From CAWAND01 sp963783335 (GTDB lineage: Bacteria > Chloroflexota > Anaerolineae > Anaerolineales > E44-bin32), in the NCBI GenBank assembly GCA_963783335.1, contig CAWAND010000001.1, positions 77,141 to 141,140 on the forward strand: 64,000 nt of DNA, read 5' to 3'. A model generated the notes under the pieces. The model saw only the letters and a program-made list of their open reading frames with translations, did no database searches and was not told the origin of the DNA. Below, piece after piece: positions 28,155-40,119 of this stretch (its first letter is position 1; the number at the start of each line of letters is the position of its first letter). Both the position numbers and the translations under genes were made by a program.

Positions 28155-29111
28155 GTGTTCGAGCACCTTTTGGTTCCCCTGGACGGCTCGTCTCTAGCGG
28201 AATGCGTTCTGCCCCATGCCTTGGCCATGGCCCAGACATTAGGCGCCCGCGTCACATTGCTGCAAGTGGTGGAACAGGAAGAACCGGCTGGCCGAACACG
28301 CGCTATCGATCCACTGGATTGGCAATACAGCGAGGCCGAGGCCGGTGCCTACCTGCAAGACATTGCCGAACGGCTGCGCGCGGCTGGATTGTCCGCAGCC
28401 CAAGTGCTCTTGCAGGGCGACCCGGCTGAGTGCGCGATTGACTATGTTCAAGCCGAGCAAGTGGATCTTATCCTGCTCAGCTCGCACGGCCGCAGCGGTC
28501 TCAGCGGCTGGAACATCAGCAGTGTCGTGCAGAAGATCTTCGCCCGGGCGCATGTTTCCATCCTCCTTGTGCCTGCGTATCATCGTGCGACGTCAGAGCT
28601 TGACGCCCTGCGCTACGAGCGCCTGCTCGTGCCATTGGATGGGTCACAACGCGCCGAATGCGTCTTGCCTTTGGTGGGGGCGCTGGCTGCCGAACACACA
28701 TCTAAGGTCATCCTGGGCCACGTGGTCCGCAAGCCTGAGTTGCCGCGCCGGGCTTCGCCGTCTAGAGAAGATCGGGCGTTGGTCGAGGCGCTCACTGAGC
28801 GCAATCGCTCCGAGGCCAGCCTCTATCTGGAGGAGCTTCGGGCCAGACTGTCGGCGCCCGCCGACATCCACCTTCTGGTCGAAGACCATGTCGCCGCTAC
28901 GTTACACCAGCTGGCTGTAGGGGAGGACGTCGACCTGGTCGTCCTTAGTGCGCATGGCTATTCAGGGGAAACGCGCTGGCCCTATGGCAGCCTGGCCACG
29001 TCCTTCATTATGTATGGCAACAAGCCGCTCTTAATCGTCCAGGATCTCCCCCGGCATGCGTTTGAACCTACGGCAGCGGAGCTGGCCACCCGAGAGCATG
29101 GGCGGCATTGA
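28155..29111 (+). CDS. Tandem universal stress protein (UspA x2)
   Basis: A 318-residue cytoplasmic protein with two Usp domains (about 1-145 and 155-300), each beginning LLVPLDGS. Such proteins bind ATP or other ligands and respond to stress. The glycine-rich nucleotide motif is fuller in domain 2 (HGYSGETRWPYGS) than in domain 1 (HGRSGLSGWNISS), where the GS step is lost, so the domains may differ in ATP binding. The start is a GTG at 28155 behind GAGGAGGG. Its stop overlaps the TTG start of the giant glucan synthase by 4 bp, so the two are coupled. Confidence 0.9.
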   Translation: MFEHLLVPLDGSSLAECVLPHALAMAQTLGARVTLLQVVEQEEPAGRTRAIDPLDWQYSEAEAGAYLQDIAERLRAAGLSAAQVLLQGDPAECAIDYVQAEQVDLILLSSHGRSGLSGWNISSVVQKIFARAHVSILLVPAYHRATSELDALRYERLLVPLDGSQRAECVLPLVGALAAEHTSKVILGHVVRKPELPRRASPSREDRALVEALTERNRSEASLYLEELRARLSAPADIHLLVEDHVAATLHQLAVGEDVDLVVLSAHGYSGETRWPYGSLATSFIMYGNKPLLIVQDLPRHAFEPTAAELATREHGRH

Positions 29112-32100
29112 CTCCCCCGCAGGGTTGGGACGCATTGAGTTCATTGCCTGAGCCCATCCTCAAGGAGCACGAAGGCATCCCGTCGCCTGAAGGGATTGGG
29201 GATCTGGCACGTCGCTTGGCGGGCCTAGCAGTCTCACGCGAGGGCGGATCCCGTGTGCGGCATCTCCATCAACTTGAGAATCTGGAAGCTCTCCTGGCAC
29301 GGGCGCGGAATCAGTTTGCCTCCCAGGCCGATGAAAAGATCGAAGTTCCCTCCGGCGCCGAATGGTTGCTCGACAACTACTACCTGGTCCAGCAGGTCGT
29401 GCATCAGGTGCGGCAGGACTTGCCGGAAGGGTTCTACCGTCAGCTACCGGTCTTGTTGGATGTGCCGTATGCTGGTCTGCCGCGCATCTACCTCCTGGCC
29501 ACCGAATTGACTTCCGCTCGAGAAATCCACTTAGACGCGAATGCCGTCCGTCGATTCGTTGCATCCTATCAAACCATTTCTCCGCTGACCATCGGTGAGT
29601 TATGGGCCCTGCCAGGACTGCTGCGTCTGGCAGTTTTGGACCGGCTGGGCAATGAAGTTGCCAGGCTGCTTGGTGTGCGGTCTTCTTCTGGCGGGGCAGC
29701 CAACGGGAATGTCCGGCGTGGGAATGGCACCGAGTTGCCGGCAATCGCTGGCTGCATCCTCGACCTGAGAGCCATCGATATCCAAGACTGGAAGCTTGTC
29801 TTCGAAGATCTCAGCCTAGTCGAACAGATCTTGCGCAAGGATCCGGCAGGTGTCTATGGTCGGATGGATTTCGAGACCCGAGATCGCTACCGTAAGGTCA
29901 TCGAAAACTTGGCTCGCACCACGGGACTCCCCGAAGAGGTTGTGGCCCAGCAAGCTATTGACCTGGTTGTTCCTGGGGAGGGGCTGGGATTTCACACACC
30001 CTCTGAGCGCCAAGGATCTCCTGCCGGCGAGGCCAAGGCAGAACCCCCTACGCTCTTCGCCGATCGCACAGGGCACATCGGATATTACTTGCTCGATCGC
30101 GGGCTAGGCGTGCTGGAGGGTTGTCTCGGGTACTCCCCGGCCCTCGGGGTACGCCTGCGCCGCTGGTTCACGGCACATGTCCTGTCGGTCTACCTGGGCA
30201 GCATCCTTCTCCTCAGCTTGACGGGGCTGGCTATCGTTGCAGTCATGACCTCCGCATGGGGGGGCAACCTCCAGATGGCTACGCTGGCGGTGCTGATCAG
30301 TGTGGTGCCGGTGATAAGTGTGGCCGTCGGTCTGGTCCACTCGCTCGTCCCAAGCATGGTGGCCCCGCATGTTCTCCCAAAGATGGATTTCGACGGCGGA
30401 GTTCCGCGTGAGTGCTCGACACTCGTCGCCATCCCAGCGCTGCTCACCAGTTCCACGCAGATTCGGTCCCTGCTGAGCCAACTCGAGCAACACTACCTGA
30501 GCACGGCCGACGAACACATTCTGTTTGCCTTGCTCACCGATTTTGGTGATGCACCCGGTGAGAATATGCCCCAAGACGAGGCTCTTCTCGCAAGGGCAAG
30601 GGTAGGGATTCGCCAGCTCAACCAGAGATACGGGCAGGGTGGGCGAACGCCCTTTCACCTCCTTCAGCGCAAACGAGAATGGAACGCGAGCGAAGGCGTG
30701 TGGATGGGTTGGGAGCGCAAACGTGGCAAGTTGGCTGATCTCAGTGATTGGCTGACTGGGTCGACCAAATCATCCTACGAGATCGCCGATCCAGATGTGC
30801 CCCTGCCTCCCATTCGCTACGTGATTACCTTGGATACAGATTCCTTGTTGACTCGCGGCGGGGCCAGCCGGCTGGTAGCCACACTCGCCCATCCGCTCAA
30901 TCAGGCGGCCTTCGAACCGGAGACAAACACGCTGATGGCCGGCTACACGGTGCTCCAGCCGCGTGTCCGAGTCAAACCCGCCAGTGTCAACCGCACTCTC
31001 CTCACCCGCCTGTTTGCTGGCGATCGTGGTTTGGACCTATATTCGCTGGCCGTCTCTGATGTGTATCAGGATCTTTTCCAAGAGGGCATCTACGTCGGCA
31101 AGGGCATCATGGACGTGGCGGCCTTTCGTCGCAGCCTGTTAGGGCGTGTTCCGGAAAATGCACTTCTCAGCCATGACCTGTTCGAAGGCATCGTCGGGCG
31201 GGCCGGCCTGGTATCTGACGTCGTGGTCCTGGAGGACTATCCCGACCGATTCCTGGCCTTAGCCGAGCGCCAGCACCGCTGGATTCGGGGTGACTGGCAG
31301 CTCCTACCTTGGCTCATGCCTCGGGTGCCGGTCGAGGGGGGCGGGAAGATCTCCAACGATTTCTCGACACTCGATCGGTGGAAGATCCTAGACAACCTTC
31401 GACGGAGCCTGCTGGCGCCGTCGCTCCTGATCCTCCTTGGGGCGGGGTGGCTCCTGTTCCCCGGCCCCGCCCAGTTCTGGACCGGCATCAGCCTGCTCAC
31501 ATTGGGCGCTTCGACATTGGCCGGCATTGCGCTGGGATTGCGCGTCGGCTTGCCGACTTTCCAGTCATTCGAACGCCTGCGCCCGCTTTGGATGGACCTG
31601 GCTCGATGGGCTCTGGCGCTGGTCTTTCTGCCCTTCGAAGCTCTTCTGGCTCTGGATGCCATCGCTGTCACTCTGGTACGGTTGTTTCTCACCCGGCGGC
31701 GGCTGCTTGAGTGGACGCCAGCGGCCGACTTCAGCCGGGCCTTGGGCAAGCGGTCCGCGGCGGGTTCGACGTGGAAACGGATGGTCTCGGCGCCCGCCGT
31801 GGCATTGGCGGTCGGGGTGTTGGTGGGGCTTGTCCGCCCATCCTCAATGTGGATTGCTGGGCCGCTGCTGGTTGCCTGGTTGGTCTCGCCGCAGGTGGCG
31901 CATTGGATCAGCCGCCCCGTGCGCCGTCTTCAGCCTGAAATCTCGAAGAGGCAGCGGGAACAGCTGGGGCTCATTGCCCGCCGCATCTGGCTCTTTTATG
32001 AGCGCTTTGTGGGCCCGGAAGACCATTGGCTTCCTCCCGATCACTTCCAGGAATGGCCGCGCGGCCAGATTGCTCATCACACCTCTCCTACCAATATTGG

Positions 32101-35100
32101 TTTCTTGCTGCTCTCCGGGCTGGCGGCCAGCGATCTGGGCTATGTCGGCCTGCTTGGTTTGGCACTGCGCTTGGACTCGACGCTGGACTCGCTGGACCGT
32201 CTTGAACGCCATCGGGGCCATTTCCTGAACTGGTACGACACACGCACGTTGGAACCTCTGCCGCCGCGCTATGTGTCGACCGTGGACAGCGGCAACCTGG
32301 CCGGGAGCTTGATCACTTTGGCCCAAGGGTGCCTGTCGATGCCCGACATCCAGCCGTTTCGATGGGCGCGCTGGCAGGGCCTGATCGACACCCTCGAACT
32401 GCTGGAAGAAGAATTGCCGGCCGCCGAAAGCGGGGCAGGGCCCTCGCCCCTGCGCACTGGCCTGGCTGAAATCCGGGCTGAGATCCAGCGTGTGGAGCAC
32501 AAGCCGGACCGCTGGCAAGCACTCCTGGAGCGCGTGTCTCTCAAAACCCTGCCCGAGATCGATCACATGCTGATGCAGCTCATCGAAATCCGACCCCACG
32601 CGCTGTCACCGGAGGTGCTGGAAGGCTTGCGCCTGTGCTCAGATCGCTTGCGCCACCATGTCATGAGCATGCGCCGCGAAGTGGAGCTCCTCGTCCCATG
32701 GCTGGCGTTGGTCGAGCATCCACCGTCACTGGTGACTGAGGGTGCGGCGGACCCTCGAGTTCCTCAAGGTGTGGCACGAACTGCGCGAGTGCCTAGCCGT
32801 GAACCCTCGCTTGCGCCAGATCGCCGAGGTGGGCCTGGCTGCCGAGCCAAAGCTGCGAACGCTTCGAAATCTGCTGGAGGAGGCGGATCAGTCAGCTGAG
32901 CCTGATGATGGAGCCGACAGCCGGAAGCTTGAGGCGCTGGCGTGGTGTACCCAGGTGACGGAGGCGCTGCAGTCAGCCCGCCTGGCGGCTGGCAGCTTGC
33001 AGATTGGCTACCGCCGCATCAGCCAACGCTGCGATTCGCTGGTATCAGGCATGGATTTCAGCTTTCTGTTTGATCGGCGCCAGAAGGTGTTCCGAATTGG
33101 GTTCAACTTGGACGCCGGTACGGTGGACGAGAATCATTATGACCTGCTTGTCTCGGAGGCCAGGCTGTCCAGTCTGATAGCCATCGCCAAAGGTGACGTC
33201 CCGGCCTCGCATTGGCTCCACCTTGCCCGCCCGCTGGGGCGAACTGCCGGTTCGTTATCCCTACTCTCGTGGAGCGGGACGATGTTCGAGTACCTCATGC
33301 CTCTGCTGTTGACCCGCAGCTACCCAGGTACGCTCCTGCATGAGAGCTGCCATACGGCAGTCCAGCGGCAGCAACAATACGCCAGCCGACGAGATGCTCC
33401 TTGGGGTGTTTCCGAGTCGGGCTACTATGCCTTCGATGCCGATCAGAACTACCAATACCGCGCCTTCGGGGTGCCCGGCCTGGGCCTCAAGCGCGGGCTG
33501 GATGACGATTTGGTCGTGGCCCCCTATGCCTCGCTCCTCGCATTGCCGATGGCCACCAAAGACGTCCTCGACAATTACCAAAGGTTCAGAGCCTTGGGGA
33601 TGATCGGCCTCTACGGCCCATACGAGGCAATGGATTGCACGCCATCGCGCGTGCCCGTTGGACAGGGCCGGGCACTTGTCCGGTCGTATATGGCTCATCA
33701 TCATGGTATGAGCATGGTCTCCCTGACAAACACCCTGCACAACGACATCATGGTGCAGCAATTCCATGCAGATCCCAGGTTACAGGCGGTTGAGCTCCTG
33801 TTGCAGGAGCAATTCCCGGCTGGCGCACCCATCTCCGATTTGCGGACAGCGCCAGCGCCCCGTGAGCTGTCATCGCGAGCACAAGTCAGTCTCACCTCAT
33901 GGAGGGCGCCGGCAAAGGCGGGTGAGCCGCGCGCTCACCTACTTTCCAACGGTCACTATGGCGTCCTGATCACCAGTTCCGGAGCCGGCTTCAGCCAGTG
34001 GGATGACTTGATGCTCACGCGCTGGCGGGCAGACACGACCTTGGAGGATGGCGGCGCATGGTTGTACTTGCAGGATCTGGATCAAGGCTCAACAGTGTCG
34101 CCAACCTTCCAGCCCCTCGCCTCGAATTCGGGTGACCCACAGGTGTTCTTCTATCCCTACAAGGCGGAATTCCGTCGGCTGCAAAATGACCTGACGCTCA
34201 AGCTGGAGATCGCCGTGGCCGCGGAAGATGATGTCGAGATCCGCCAACTGGAGGTGACCAACCTTCTCGATCAAACTCGGCGACTGAGCTTGACCAGCTA
34301 TGCCGAGGTCGTTCTCGCGGCTCAGGAATCCGATGTGAGGCATCCTGCCTTCGGCAAACTGTTCGTGGAAAGCGAATATCTCCCCGAGCTTAACGCGCTC
34401 ATCTTTCACCGCCGCCCACAATCGGCTGGGGAACAACCGGTGTTTCTGGTGCACATGCTGGTGTCGGATTCAAATGCTAGGGGCAGGGTCGTGCATGAGG
34501 CGGATAGGGCTCGCTTTCTCGGGCGCGGTGGAACACCCCGCTCCCCGCGTGGTCTGACCGCTGAAGCGCCGGGTCCCTCTGGTGCGTCGGGGGCAACCTT
34601 GGACCCGCTGATGTCCTTGGGGTTGAGCTTTGAGTTGGCGCCGAATGCAACAGCCCGCCTGGATTTCCTGACCTTGGTGGGACACGGCCGGAGTGAGGTG
34701 TTGGCCACAGCTCGGCGCTATCAGAGCCGAACCATGATTGGGCGGGCCCTCGGCCAAGCGCGGAGGCTGATCGAACGCGAGCTGGGCGAGCAGTCATTGA
34801 ACACGCAGGATCTTGAATTGATGGATCGCCTTCTATCGGCCCTGTTGTACCCGAGCGCCAGATTGAGAGCCGCCGCGGGCACGCTGGCCGCCAACCATAA
34901 GGGACAGCACGGCCTATGGGGTTTCGGCATTTCGGGGGATTACCCCATCCTGCTGGTCCTATTGAAGAGCGGCGAAGAAAGCCTGTTGGTGCGCGATGTG
35001 TTGCGCGCGCATTCCTATTGGCGTCGGCGCGGGATCAAAATCGACATCGTCTTGCGAGTTGACAAGGAAACGGGCTATGGGCAGGAACTTCAGGGTGAGT

Positions 35101-37811
35101 TGTATCGCTTGATGGTACGCATGCACAGCGACACCTATTTGAATCAGCGAGGGGGAATCTACCTGTTGAGTTCAGACCAGATGGCCATCGAAGATCGCGT
35201 TCTCCTGGAGACCGCCGCCCGTGTCGTTCTTGACGGATCTCGCGGGACACTTGCCAGTCAACTGAGTGAGCCGGCGGCTGAGCGAGCCCGCCTACCTGCC
35301 TTTGGGCCGACATTAGGCTCCCTCGACGATGTTGAACCCACTGAAGATCTGCCACGACCACCTAACTTGACCCATGACAACGGGCTGGGTGGGTTCAGCC
35401 CGGAGAGTCTTGAGTACCAAATCTACTTGAGGCCCGGCGAGCACACCCCGAGGCCATGGATCAATGTTGTTGCCAATCCCCACTTCGGCTTCCTGGTTTC
35501 AGAATCCGGTGCTGGCTCGACCTGGGCGGAGAACAGCGCCGAGAATCGACTGACTCCATGGGCGAATGATCCGATCAGCGATCCGCCAGGCGAGACGATC
35601 TATCTGCGCGACGAAGAGACATCCCTAATTTGGACGCCAACACCTCAGCCTGCCCCCGCCCCGACACCGTACCTGGTTCGGCATGGCCCAGGTTACAGTG
35701 TCTTCGAGCATCAAAGCCACGGGCTCAAACAGCACATGCGCATGTTCGTCGCCCCGGACGCGGCGGTGAAGGTGATGGCTTTGCGCCTCCAAAACCAGTG
35801 GCACCGGCCGCGCAGATTGACAGCGACGTGCTACGTACCCTGGGTGCTTGGCGGTGACCGGGAGGCGACGGCGCAGTATGTCATATCCGAGTACGAACCC
35901 CAAGTTAACGCCCTGCTGGCCCACAACCCCTACAACGCCGAATTTGCATCGCGCTTTGCCTTCCTGTCCGCCAGCCAGCCGCCCCACGGCCTGACCGCCG
36001 ATCGAAGGGAGTTCTTGGGGCGCATGGGAGATCCTCGCCGGCCGGCTGCCCTTGGCCGGGTTGGTCTGGAGGGCACGGTGGGAGCCGGCCTGGACCCGTG
36101 TGCCGCCATCCAACTTCACATTGAACTCGAGGCCGGGCAGACCAAGGAACTCTTCTTCCTGCTCGGCCAAGGCGCCGATCGAGAAGAGGCAATCAGCCTG
36201 GCGGGTAGATTTTCTGATCCCGAGACGATGGAGTCTGCATGGCATGATTCAAAATCCTTTTGGGAAGAGACACTAGGTACGGTGACGGTGAGCACGCCCG
36301 ACCCTGCCATGGACCTGATGCTCAATCGGTGGCTGCTGTACCAGGCGCTGTCATGTCGCATGTGGGGACGCGCTGCGCTCTATCAGCCGAGCGGTGCCTT
36401 CGGCTTTCGTGACCAACTTCAGGACAGCCTGGCCTTCCTGCATGCCGCACCTCAATTGACGCGTGAGCACATCTTGTTGGCGGGGCGGCACCAGTTTGAG
36501 GAGGGCGACGTGTTGCATTGGTGGCACCCACCTTCCGGGCGCGGTGTACGCACGCGTATATCCGACGACTTGCTGTGGCTGCCTTTCGTGGTGGCGCACT
36601 ATGTCGAAGCGACTGGAGATGAGGGTGTGCTGGCCGAGCAGCTTCCGTACTTGAGAACTGAGGAGCTTCAAGCAGAAGAAGGTGAACGCTATGGCCTGTT
36701 CCCAGAAACAAACGAAACTACCACCCTTTACGAGCACTGCCGCCGAGCGCTGGAGCGGGGATTTACCCTCGGCGGCCACGGGCTGCCGCTGATCGGTACC
36801 GGGGATTGGAATGACGGCATGAACCGCGTCGGTGCCGGAGGACAAGGGGAGAGTGTCTGGCTGGGCTGGTTCCTGCACGGGACGTTGAAACGCTTCGCCG
36901 ATTTGAGTGACAGAATTGGACACGGGGAACAAGCCGTTGAATATCGAGGGCGGGCCGATAGCTTGTGCGAAGCACTGGAATCGGCCGGCTGGGACGGGGA
37001 CTGGTATCGGCGGGCCTACTATGATGATGGTCAACCTCTGGGCTCCAAGGAAGATGAGGAATGGCGCATCAACTCAGTGGCACAGTCCTGGGCGGTCCTC
37101 TCGGGGGCGGCCGACGTGGGACGGGCCGAGCAAGCAATGCGCCAGGTCTTGCAGAGATTGGTTCGTCCAAATGACGGATTGATTTTGCTGGCAGAGCCGC
37201 CTTTCGATAAGGCCCGCCGCGATCCCGGTTACCTGGAGGGCTATCCGCCCGGCGTGCGCGAGAACGGCGGCGCCTATTCGCACGCCGCCGTGTGGGTTGC
37301 CTGGGCCTGTGCCGACCTCGGCTGGGGGGATGATGCCCACGCTTTGTTCAGCCTCCTCAACCCAGTTTTGCGCGCCGATACGTACGAGAGATCGGAGCAT
37401 TATCGGGTTGAGCCCTACGTCATCGCCGGGGACATATCCGCCCAGCCTGATCACGTCGGGGAAGGCGGATGGACATGGTACACGGGGTCGGCAGCTTGGA
37501 TGTATCGACTGGGCGTGGAGCGGATCCTTGGCCTGCGACGGTTGGGAGCGGCTCTGGAGATCGATCCGTGCATCCCGGCCAGATGGCCCGAGTACAAGAT
37601 CGACTACCGCTTCGGCGGCAGCATCTACCATATCGACGTCCAGAACCCGGAAGGCGTTTCTCGTGGGGTGCGTCAGGTGAGGCTCGACGGGACTCCACTT
37701 GCCTCTGGAAGGATCCCCTTGGCAGACGACGGAGGTTCACATACCGTGCAAGTCTGGTTGGGCCGACTGAGCGGTCAGGGCATTCGAGAGAACCAACATA
37801 CCAGGAGCTGA
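29108..37811 (+). CDS. NdvB-like cyclic beta-1,2-glucan synthase / GH94 phosphorylase, broken by a +1 frameshift
   Basis: About 2,900 residues across two frames, the size of NdvB/ChvB. Part 1 (29108 to about 32740) has paired membrane helices (about residues 350-420 and 765-940) around a GT84-like glycosyltransferase with the DxD-containing ITLDTDSLLTRGG and RQHRWIRGDWQL, then a glycoamylase-like domain. Part 2 (about 32741-37811) has the RSYMAHHHGMSMVSL region, two carbohydrate-binding segments and a C-terminal GH94 domain with GTGDWNDGMNRVG, where the Asp is catalytic. The break lies near 32741: GAGGGTGCG needs one G fewer. As written, part 1 stops at 32899. It likely makes and trims a beta-glucan at the membrane. 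Starts at TTG 29108. Confidence 0.88.
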
Positions 37812-38379
37812 ATCGGCCAGATCTTGGAGGATTGGATAGTCTGGGCCGTTAGGCCCGAGAACTCGGTCTATGGCCGGGAGGATTACATGCCCCGAGACCC
37901 TCAACCGTCCTTGGGAATCGGGCCTTCATCCAAGGAGGCGACGGAGGGATTCGAACCCTCGATCCGGGTTTTGCAGACCCTTGCCGCCGCTTCCCAGACC
38001 CTTGCACGCGTTTTCGCGCATTCCGTCTAAGGGTCATGGATTTGTCTACTCCCTTTTTGGCCAAGACCCTTGCCCGACCTTTTTGGCGAGGCAATAAACA
38101 TAACTGCATGCGTTGATATGTGTTCAGACTTTACATCAAAAGTCTCTGGCGGGCAAAGAATTCAAAGGTCTTGTCTGAGAGTACCCTTCTCACTTTACCA
38201 AGTTGCGCACCAGAAAGCCGATAGGGAATCTGCTGCCAACCCGGCTTGGGCGCACAGAATTCGATACTGACGACGGAGGTCCGGATAATCCTGGGCACGA
38301 ATGTCTTTGTGGACCAACCTACTGCAATTCTGTGGATTCGGAGAATCGAAGGAAATCCCTCCGTGATGTTAGGAGCAGC
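37812..38379. other. Intergenic region with a full-length tRNA-Cys-derived repeat
   Basis: It holds repeat copy 5 at 37934-38105. From 38105 to 38379 I see no gene or structure before the left end of the insertion sequence. Confidence 0.5.
37934..38105 (-). repeat. tRNA-Cys-derived repeat, copy 5 (full length, compensated T arm)
   Basis: The tRNA part 37934-37985 has no T-loop insert. Its T stem differs from the intact gene on both sides (GAGGG pairing with CCCTC in place of ACGGG with CCCGT), so pairing is kept by compensatory change. The tail has the second CAGACCCTTG 21 bp on (37974 and 37995), a hairpin at 37997-38036, and the GGCAATAAACATA-like end also seen in copy 4. Confidence 0.8.
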
Positions 38380-39778
38380 TGAAAAGCGAACTCCTTTTCA
38401 GTTCAAAGGTGAACCGCAAAATCCAGCAACGGCAGGTCGACCGTGTGAGCCAGTTCTTCCTTGTGCCAGATGCGGATATGCATGACTTCCATTTCGAAGT
38501 TGGGGACCATATGCACATCCACCCTCTCGCGAAGGGGGACGTTGGCCACCCGGATCTGGTGATTGAACAGCGAGATGCGGCCGTAGCCGTTGGTCACCCG
38601 GGTCTCCTGCAGGCAGAAGACATCGTCGGCTGAGGTGTAGGGGGCGGGGACGGAGAAGGGTCGGAAGAGGTTGTTGGCTTCGGCCAAAGCCTGGCCGAAG
38701 CGAATGGCGGGGATCTCTTTGGTGGTGGAGTGGACCTGGCGCTGGTTGTACCTCTCGACTTCTTCTCGCAAGACCTGTCTCACCTCGTCCAGCTCAGTGA
38801 CCTTCTCGAGGGCACAGGTGCGGACGACACGATCCTGTATCCAGCGGTAAGGTCGCTCGATCTTGCCCTTGGCTTGGGGTGAGAGAGCGTAGATCACATC
38901 GATACCCAGGCGGTCCATCATCTTGCCCCACTGGGTATCGACGTCATCCGTCTGCAGCACGTGATTGCGCCAAACGCTGTCCCGGCCCTGGACGAAGCGG
39001 AAGACCCGCAGGGAGTCGACATAGCAGCGCAGGGGCACGCCGAAAGTCTCCACCACCGCCTGGATAGCTTGAATATGAGCCCAGGTGGTCTCAGCGGAGA
39101 AGAAATCGGCAAAGAGCAGCATCCGGCTGTCCTAAGATACCAGGATGGTAAAGTCATCGATAGCGGTGATCAAGGTCCATTTCTCATTGGCAAAGGGAGA
39201 CCACCGGTGCGTTGAACCATCCTGCTGCACCAGGGCGCCGATCGAGCTGGTCAGCACTTCTCGGCCATGGGTCTTGTGCTTCCGCTGGGGCTTGTGGCAG
39301 CCAAGCTTCCTGGCCCGATCGATGATCGTGTTGACCGACACGGTGATGCCCCGGTTCAGGAGACGGTCGCGCAGCGCCGAGTAGTTGTACGAGGTGATGG
39401 GCAGCTCATCATCTTCGATCAGTTCCTTCTCTCGGAGGAGTTCGCGTTCAATCACGGCCTCGGCTTCCGGTGAGATGCGCCCAGGCGATGGACGCTCGTA
39501 GCTGATGGAGAAGCCTTCGGGATTAGCCCGATACATCTTCCAAAGCTCGAAGAAACGTGTCTTGCCGATGCCGAGCCTCTTCTGTATCTCATTTCGCCTG
39601 AGGAGCCCCTGAGCATAGGACTGCAACAGAAAGCCAACCTCTTGATCGGTGAACCGTTTGTGAAGCTGGGACATGACCACCTCCTGACCCTGGAACAGGC
39701 AGCCAGTATGGGTGTCCGCTTTTCAAATGAAAATGGTTCGCTTTTGAGCTGCAAACGGTTCACTTTTGAATTTCAAGT
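38380..39778 (-). mobile_element. Insertion sequence with DDE integrase-core transposase
   Basis: Both ends carry repeated short boxes of the type TTCAAAAGTGAACC / CAAAAGCGAACC: two on the left (around 38385-38416, facing inward) and three on the right (39715-39775). These are probably multiple transposase-binding sites, and together they form imperfect terminal inverted repeats. One transposase gene, interrupted by a stop, fills the interior. Exact ends and target duplication could not be fixed by eye. The family is IS1202/ISNCY- or IS481-like. Confidence 0.7.
38403..39680 (-). pseudogene. DDE transposase with an in-frame amber stop
   Basis: The 5' part (39680 to 39132) has helix-turn-helix segments (RRNEIQKRLGIGKTRFFELW) and the first catalytic region ending AIDDFTILVS. 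A TAG at 39134-39132 follows. The frame then resumes without shift at 39122 with MLLFADFFSAETTWAHI and carries the remaining catalytic core (DSVWRNHV, SPQAKGKIERPYRWIQDR with the terminal Glu). Reading through the single stop gives about 425 residues, a full-length transposase. Nonsense mutation, rather than programmed readthrough, is the simplest reading. Confidence 0.8.
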
Positions 39779-39864
39779 GACATACTAGACTTCCACCATT
39801 GACATGCTCATGACTAATGTGTATGATGGTTGTGTAAGTCATTTGCGCACAAGTGAGGTGCATT

Positions 39865-40119
39865 ATGGTTGCGCAGGATTCTGCCAAATCTAGACGGCTC
39901 AACATCGTGATTAGCGATCAGCTTGTCGAATGGGCATCATCAACGGCAGAGATGCGAGGCATTAGTGTTTCGGCGTTCGTTCGAGATGCTCTTGAGAAGG
40001 AGCGGCAGAGATCGGTGGAGCGGGAGATCTCCGAGGCAGCAACCTCACTTGCACATCTCTACGAATCTGACGCTGAACTCAGAGCGTTCTCTGCACTCGA
40101 CGGAGAGGACTTTACATGA
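39865..40119 (+). CDS. Ribbon-helix-helix antitoxin
   Basis: An 84-residue protein. Residues about 10-45 (RRLNIVISDQLVEWASSTAE and GISVSAFVRDALEKE) fit a ribbon-helix-helix DNA-binding domain; the acidic, flexible C terminus would wrap the toxin. Its stop overlaps the MazF-like start (ATGA), the classic type II toxin-antitoxin arrangement, with antitoxin first. It would neutralise the toxin and autorepress the operon. The ATG at 39865 follows GAGGTG; an in-frame ATG 12 bases earlier is less well placed. Confidence 0.88.
   Translation: MVAQDSAKSRRLNIVISDQLVEWASSTAEMRGISVSAFVRDALEKERQRSVEREISEAATSLAHLYESDAELRAFSALDGEDFT

Noticed and set aside
27575..28255. 226-residue minus-strand open frame
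   Set aside because: It crosses the tRNA-derived repeat and the start of the UspA gene, is rich in Arg/Ser/Pro and resembles no family.
38403..39680. Two separate transposase genes (two-frame IS)
   Set aside because: Both parts are in the same reading frame and separated by one TAG inside conserved sequence, so it is one interrupted gene, not orfA/orfB.
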